From Theobroma cacao (lineage: Eukaryota; Streptophyta; Magnoliopsida; Malvales; Malvaceae), in contig NC_030850.1 of the NCBI RefSeq assembly GCF_000208745.1, positions 18,431,979-18,495,978 of the forward strand: a stretch of DNA of 64,000 nucleotides, given 5' to 3'. This document shows positions 58,778 through 64,000 of this stretch, piece by piece; the stretch's first letter is position 1, and every line of letters starts with the position of its first letter. The position numbers and the translations under genes were made by a program. Below the pieces are notes generated by a model. That model was not told the origin of the DNA and did no database searches. It was given only the letters and a program-made list of their open reading frames with translations.

Positions 58778-59205
58778 ATCTAATATCTTAAGAATTCTTC
58801 CATTAAGGTTCCAATATCTTAAGAATTCCTCCTCCAAGAATCTTATATCTTAAAAATTCCTCGATCGAGGTTACAATATCTTAAGAATTCCTCGACTGAG
58901 GTTCCAATATTTTAAGAATTCTTCCACCAAGATTCCAATATCATAAGATTTCCTTCATCGAGAATTTAATATCATAAAAATCCCTCGACCAAAGTTCCAA
59001 TATCTTAAGTATCCTTCCACAAAGGATCCAATGTCTTAAGAATTCCTCCCTTCAAGATCTAATATCTTAAGAATTCCTCCATCAAGCTTTCAATATCTTA
59101 AGAATTCTTCCACCGATGTTCTAAACTTCAAAAGAACTTTTTCACCGAGGTTCCAAACTTTAAATAAAACTCCTTCATCGAGGCTTCAAAACTTTAAAAA
59201 GGAAC
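58778..59205. repeat. 31-bp tandem array, right part
   Basis: About 13 units of 31 bases, such as TTCCAATATTTTAAGAATTC plus a TTCCACCAAGA-type end. The core TTAAGAATTCCTCCATCGAGG varies between units. It continues the array at 55081-55470. Confidence 0.85.
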
Positions 59206-61049
59206 TATAATTTTCTAAATGCATATGATGCAAATTGCTATCTTGATATCTAAATGCTTAACTTCTAAGATGATATTATGCATCAATATTTATGGTCTTT
59301 CAAGGGATTTAGAATTTTAAGATTTTCAACCTCTTGTTATTCCCTTTGTGATTTGGATTAAATTTCAACCTTGAACCATTCAATTAATTGGTTTTCTTTA
59401 GAATAACTCATTTATTTTTTATATCTCTATTCCATTTGTTAATTTAAAAATTTAGTAAATCTTTTTGGATTCAATTTGACCTTTCTTTATCACCCTTAGA
59501 TCCCATTCAAAGCAATATGAGAGTTTCATATTTGTTATGATTCAGTTATTCATTTTTATTTAAAATTTCATGACAAATATGATGTATTCCACATTTTTTT
59601 GGTTTGTGAGAAAGTAAAGAAATAACAAAAAGAAGATATCACTGAATGCATGATTTTCATTCAATGTCCTAGAGAAAAAGTCAAAATTCTAAAAAGGGAT
59701 ATAATATCCAAGTAATGAATATTTGAACCATTATGAACAAATTGAATCCCAAAATATTTTGAAGCAAAAACTTTTGTTGATGTACTTGGTTCTTTTTGAA
59801 CATTTCCAATTAGCCCTTACCTTTGTCTTGTTTTGGCATTTTCACATCTTGCCCCATACAATGCATCTTCATATTCAACCCGTCTTTTTAGGTTTCCAAC
59901 TTGTGCACATCTTTTGGTTCAAACTCTACCTTTCGGGTTCTCATTTTCTTTTTTCTTTCTCTCTCTCTTTCTTCATTGTTCCATCATGCACTTAGTGAAC
60001 TTGAAAACTTTTTCGAAATGGATTGGTGGATCCAAAAGCTAACTTGAACAAGAAAAAGAGGCCAAAACCTCGACAACTTGTCATAAGAGAAAATTTTTCA
60101 ATATAAGCATCCATACTTGATGGAAATGGACTTCATTAAGCACGTAATGTAGGCCAAGGTTAAGGGTTTTGAAAGAATGGATAAATATGCCTAAACTATG
60201 GATTTAAAAGTATTCAAACCAAGGATCATTTATTATCTTATGAAGGATTTTCTCTGGCATGCTCTTCTATCATCTTGTTTTTTTCATTTTTCTCTTTTAT
60301 CACATTTCACATTTTGATGGGTTGAGTTTAGGAGTTGCTTTCCCAAATTTTTTTTGGAATTAAAATCACTGTGCTTTCGCCTCTTCACATAAGACATTCT
60401 TTTTTTATCCTTGAAGCAAGACTCGATTCAATTTTCTAAAAGAGATCTTCCTTTATAATTGCTCCCTAATGTAGATCATGGTTTTTAGTTAAGGTTCATT
60501 TACAAAAATTCAATGGGCTCAGAGGGGTAGTAAATTGATAATTTTTCATTCATGAAAAAAAATGAAAGGTGGCAATTTCTCATTTCAAACATGGTTACTT
60601 ATATTGGAAAGCAAACTCTAGAGTAGATAATATGTAAAACAAAGGATGATTTTCATAGTTTTCCTCCCTTTTTTTTCCCATTCTTTTCATCTCCTAGATC
60701 GTGATATTTTTCTTCTTGCTTGACCAATCTTAGACTAGTGACAATTGTCAATATTCTTTTTTATTATCAGGCTCACCAACATTTGTATTTATTTCAAAAT
60801 CAAACCCCGAATTATTGTCATTACTATTCTTATATTCATTACTTAGGAACTTAGAAATGGGTAAGATTGAAAATATTCAAGGGTATGACAATTTATATCA
60901 AAGAAATGACAATTTAAAGAATGATAATGGATGTAAAAGGAATTGTGAAAATGCATCATATGTGTCATTTTTATTTAAATGATATTGAATAAAAGCTCAA
61001 TGTTCAAAAAAACTTTCCCTAAGCTCTTAGGCGTAAGCATTAAGGATTT
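59206..61049. other. Intergenic or old repeat, no gene seen
   Basis: AT-rich sequence. Short frames (59723-59995) are Phe/Leu/His-rich by composition and have no recognisable domain. It may be further noncoding sequence of the gypsy element whose gag remnant follows. Confidence 0.4.
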
Positions 61050-61690
61050 CAATCTATTACTTTGTAAGGGATGTAAGAGTGACAGGTAAGTCCATGACCT
61101 TCTAATTATTTTGCTTTAAGCCAGGGGGTCCTAAATATACCATTGGCATTTTTTGCTTGTTCTCTGGTTGTTCTTCACCCACAATTCACATAAAATGTTC
61201 AGAAAAAGCATCCATTGACTTTTTATCATGTTCTTCAAAAAACTCAATCAAGGATGAATTCATCATCTTATGCACTTTACTAAGAAGTTTGTTGCAATTC
61301 TAAATAGAATGCCCCATGATTCCCCTGTGGTATTCACAAGAGAGATCAAAGTTGCATTTCGATTTCTAAGTGTTTGGTGTTTGAAGCACGCCAACCTTAA
61401 TCATTGTTTTTAATATCTCAATCATTGGAGTTTTAATCATCCACACTTTTCTTGACATGGCACACCTTTCCATTACTCACGAAATTTATAGAGCCCCTTG
61501 TGTGATTGAGTAATGGGTTCTCATTGACACTTGGCTCATCCTTCTTTGTGAGCTTCAACAATCCTACTTTGATAAAACTTTGCACCTTATGCTTCAATGG
61601 CGTGCAATTCTCAGTGGAATGACCACGAGCTCTAGAGTGTTAATCACAATGAGCATTAACATTATACCATCTAGGGTAAGGTGGCTTTAA
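61050..61690 (-). pseudogene. Gypsy gag remnant with two C-x2-H...GHS...C motifs
   Basis: Minus-strand translation gives YPRWYNVNAHCD(stop)HSRARGHSTENC, then LKHKVQSFIKVGLL and EPSVNENPL (about 61690-61500). After decayed sequence comes CEYHRGIMGHSI(stop)NC with LLSKVHKMMNSSLIEFFEEH (about 61340-61220). From family knowledge, C-x2-H-(S/R)G-x2-GHS-x3-C followed by LK.KVQ.LI is the zinc-binding end of gag in Tat/Ogre-type plant gypsy elements. Two such motifs in tandem are visible. No pol is seen to the left, so this is a fragment. Confidence 0.65.
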
Positions 61691-62969
61691 GGGTTCTTGT
61701 AAAACCTCGACCTCTATAGATGTGTAGCGGAGGTAGACAAGATGACGTGGGTTAGGGGTAGTTTTGTCATTTTCTTGGTGAGCTCCTAGAAGTAAGTTTT
61801 TCTAATATTATTAAGGTGTAAGTAGGCCTAAGGAATAAACAAATGATGTAAATACTAATGAAATAAATAAAGAAAATAGAAATAATGATAATTTCCATGA
61901 CAGGGGCAAAATGGTCATTTTGGGTCTCGAGTCTAAATTTTTAGGTTTTCATGAGCTCGAGTACCTTTAATCTATTGTGGACCTTTTCTCAATATAAAAA
62001 GAGTAAAAAGTTTGAGCCAAAGGGAAGAAGAAGACAAAGTCAACTATGCAATGGCATTTTTGTAAATAAGTGGAACTTTAGTCAACTATAGGATAAGCAT
62101 CAAATTTTTCCAACACTTTTTCCTCACTTCCAGCAACTTCTTCTTCTTCTTCCCATCCTTCTTCCTCACTAAACGTTTTCCATCTTCCATGGAAGCTATC
62201 CCTTGATACATCCATAACTTTCTCAAAGCAACTTCAATTATTATGCTTTGGCACACTTTTTCATAGGATTCTTTGTGCTCTTTCACTTTTACACCTCAAG
62301 AACCCTCAAAAGTCTTTCCTTAATACTTTCTCTCACTAGTTGGACATTTTAGAGAGAGAGAAAAACTTTCCATAATAGCTTGACAAACTTTTGAAAAGGA
62401 ATTCAACTATAAAATCACCAAGGTGAGTAGTAAGTTAGAGTTGATTTTTAAGTTGTTGATGAATGGCCAATGGTTAGAATTGTGGGTTGCTTATTTTTGA
62501 AGGTTATTTATTTATTCTAGTAAGGCTAAAGTAGTGCCAAGTAATGACTAGTCAAATGGTAATTGGAAGCTAGTTAGGAATAACTAGTAAAACTTGATTT
62601 AGGAAACAACTTTTGGAATAGTATTCATGTAAATTGAGTTGGTGTGATGCTATTGTGTGTGATAGGTTCCAACAAGACCCCATATCACCACTTGGAGCAT
62701 TAGTGGAAGTTGGAGTCGATTAAAGAATCAACAAAGGCAAGTGAGTGAACTTGCATCTAAATTGTTTTGGGGAAATGCATATGTGTTTGAATGAATCATT
62801 TGAAAATTTTATTTGTTTTTGCTTTAAAATGTACTTGGGGAACAAGCCCTTGATGAAATGTTCTTATATTGTGAAATGTGCAATGTGATTAGTTCCTGTG
62901 TTCTTACATTATGTTGATGTGTATGTTATGCATTGAATGGTACTATAGTGTGATAATTATAACCGTGCA

Positions 62970-63185
62970 TGTGCGGTGTGGGAGTGCACATGACGGTGCC
63001 AGTAGTGTGCGGTGTGGGAGTGCACATGACGATGCCAGTAGTGTGCAGTGTGGGAGTGCACACGCCAATGATTTATGCCATGTGCGGTGTGGGAAAGCAC
63101 ATGATGCTGATGATGATATTGTAATGTGCGGTGCAAGAGTGCACATGATGACCTAGCTATGTGCGGTGCGAGAGTGCACATGAGA
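62970..63185 (+). repeat. Six-unit G-rich hairpin array
   Basis: GTGCGGTGTGGGAGTGCAC repeated six times with changes, 35-45 bases apart, near 62970, 63008, 63046, 63082, 63126 and 63161. GTGC/GCAC ends are kept in all units. Confidence 0.85.
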
Positions 63186-63309
63186 TGGGGAAGAGTTGGG
63201 GTGATGCCAGTGTTGTATATGTTTATATATGTTATATATAGAGAGGTTATGGAAAATATATTGTGATTGCATTTAATATGGAATGTTGAAATTTGAAAAA
63301 TGCTTTCCA

Positions 63310-63525
63310 ATTAATTTTCATTGCAGCAAAAATGGATTTTCATTGTCACAAGAATTCTTTTAATTTCATTGCCCTGTTTCTCATTGCAGTGAAATTCCAT
63401 TCTCGCTGTAGTGAGAAACTCTCAAGTGCTAAGGGCTTGACTAGCCCAGATTTTCGCTATAGCGAGAAACTCTCAGGTGGTTGGTTTTAAATTTTGCCCT
63501 GAATTTCACTACAGTGAAATTCACT
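63310..63525. repeat. GCTGCAGC/GCTATAGC palindromes in gypsy LTR
   Basis: TTTTCATTGCAGCAAAAATG, CATTGCAGTGAAATTCC, CTCGCTGTAGTGAGAAAC, TTTTCGCTATAGCGAGAAAC and TTTCACTACAGTGAAATTC lie here, each palindromic or nearly so. Confidence 0.75.
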
Positions 63526-64000
63526 CTGTCATACTTGCCTTGCTTGGACTCGATCGTGGTTTTCACTTTTTAACTTCAATATTCATCATGGATCTTTCAT
63601 ACTAAGGCACTAAATAATCAAGGGTTTAATTGAGGGGTTTTAACAACAAATTAAGCTAAATTGTATTATTTTCAACATAAGTGCATCATGTTTTGTAAGA
63701 CTTTCCATATTGATGCTTGTTCCCTTCCTATGTTCACTCACTAGGTTTATACTCACTCCTTTCAACTTCATGTTTTCAGATTCAGAGGCAGTTGGGACCT
63801 AGGTTGAGGTGTCCACGTATATCCGTATTTTTGGTAAGTACCATGGCATTCAGTAGTTGTACCTTCACCAAAGGTGTCAAGCCCGACCTTATAAAATACT
63901 TTCCATGTCATTCATATGATTGAAAATATGCTTGTATACTTGGAAAGCCTTGAAAGAAAAATCGTTAAATAGACGACAATGTACCAAATGGTCCAATTAA

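Larger units (their letters stand above)
61698..64000 (+). mobile_element. Gypsy LTR, runs off the window
   Basis: Starts TGTAAAACCTCGACC. Shares with the D LTRs the AAAATGGTCATTTTGGG phrase, the G-rich hairpin array, the GCTGCAGC-type palindromes, CACTCACTAGGTTTATACTCAC (63736-63757) and TGTTTTCAGATTC followed by GAGGTGTCC. It is a different subfamily. Its 3' end is beyond 64000, so solo or full-length status is unknown. The bases before it are GTTCT (61693-61697). Confidence 0.75.

Noticed and set aside
59723..60042. Hydrophobic 90-codon and 69-codon frames as membrane proteins
   Set aside because: Overlapping frames in T-rich DNA with no conserved motif.
62970..63185. Possible CRISPR-like array (repeated palindromic units with spacers)
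   Set aside because: Eukaryotic LTR context, spacers are themselves similar, no cas genes; it is a minisatellite inside an LTR.
1..64000. tRNA, rRNA, microRNA precursors, organellar insertions, integrated pararetrovirus
   Set aside because: No cloverleaf, rRNA block, plastid or mitochondrial gene, or caulimovirid movement/coat motifs were seen. The RT-bearing elements all have LTRs with integrase, or LINE structure.

Overview
This is plant nuclear DNA. It is AT-rich and gene-poor, and most of it is nested, decayed retrotransposons. The tRNA-iMet-type primer sites, the SIRE/Maximus-type copia elements, the Tekay/Del-like chromovirus with roughly 3-kb LTRs, the L1 LINEs and the CACTA end all point to a dicot. 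The gypsy protein wording resembles what I associate with Malvaceae such as cacao, but that is a low-confidence impression. I see no bacterial, organellar or viral gene block, and no tRNA, rRNA or CRISPR.

Layout. 1-1062: a SIRE-type copia LTR cut by the window edge. 1063-6523: gypsy LTR remnants in both orientations, then the 3' end and LTR of a Tat-like gypsy element. 7108-10095: a solo gypsy LTR with a GGGGG target duplication. 10101-10747: one end of a CACTA transposon. 11000-15063: inverted and direct repeats holding two copia-LTR-like units. 15372-15760: a MITE-like element. 16723-17046: the only convincing host gene, a small secreted glycine-rich cell-wall-type protein with a TATA box and a poly(A) signal. 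17970-18370: a scrap of LINE.

19284-54118 is a Russian-doll nest. A solo LTR of Tat-like type (29455-29835 plus 53076-54118) received two SIRE-type copia elements. Element A (19289-29453, minus strand) has two 1076-bp LTRs and ATGTA target duplications. Element B (29836-53070, plus strand) has AGTTC duplications and a 5' LTR reduced to a 60-bp palindrome. The third ORF of B was then split twice: by a solo gypsy LTR (35485-38454, AGTCT duplication) and by a whole Tekay/Del-like element D (39294-50407, AAATC/AAATT duplication). Removing the insertions restores the expected length of B (about 9.1 kb, plus the missing 1 kb of 5' LTR), which supports the reconstruction. D contains a 459-base N gap and a one-N assembly scar.

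54119-64000: a 31-bp tandem array interrupted by a 5'-truncated L1 LINE (55471-58777), an old gypsy gag remnant on the minus strand (61050-61690), and a further gypsy LTR (61698 onward) that runs off the window.

None of the element ORFs is intact. The gag, protease, integrase, RT and RNase H pieces in A, B and D are broken by stops and frameshifts. The most interesting signals are cis features. Paired 12-bp palindromes, different in each LTR family, sit about 80-800 bp upstream of LTR TATA boxes and recur just before the third ORF. The 5' end of B looks like an integrated snap-back cDNA. Two conserved in-frame stops lie at the gag/pol junction. I found no evidence for a new multi-gene system.
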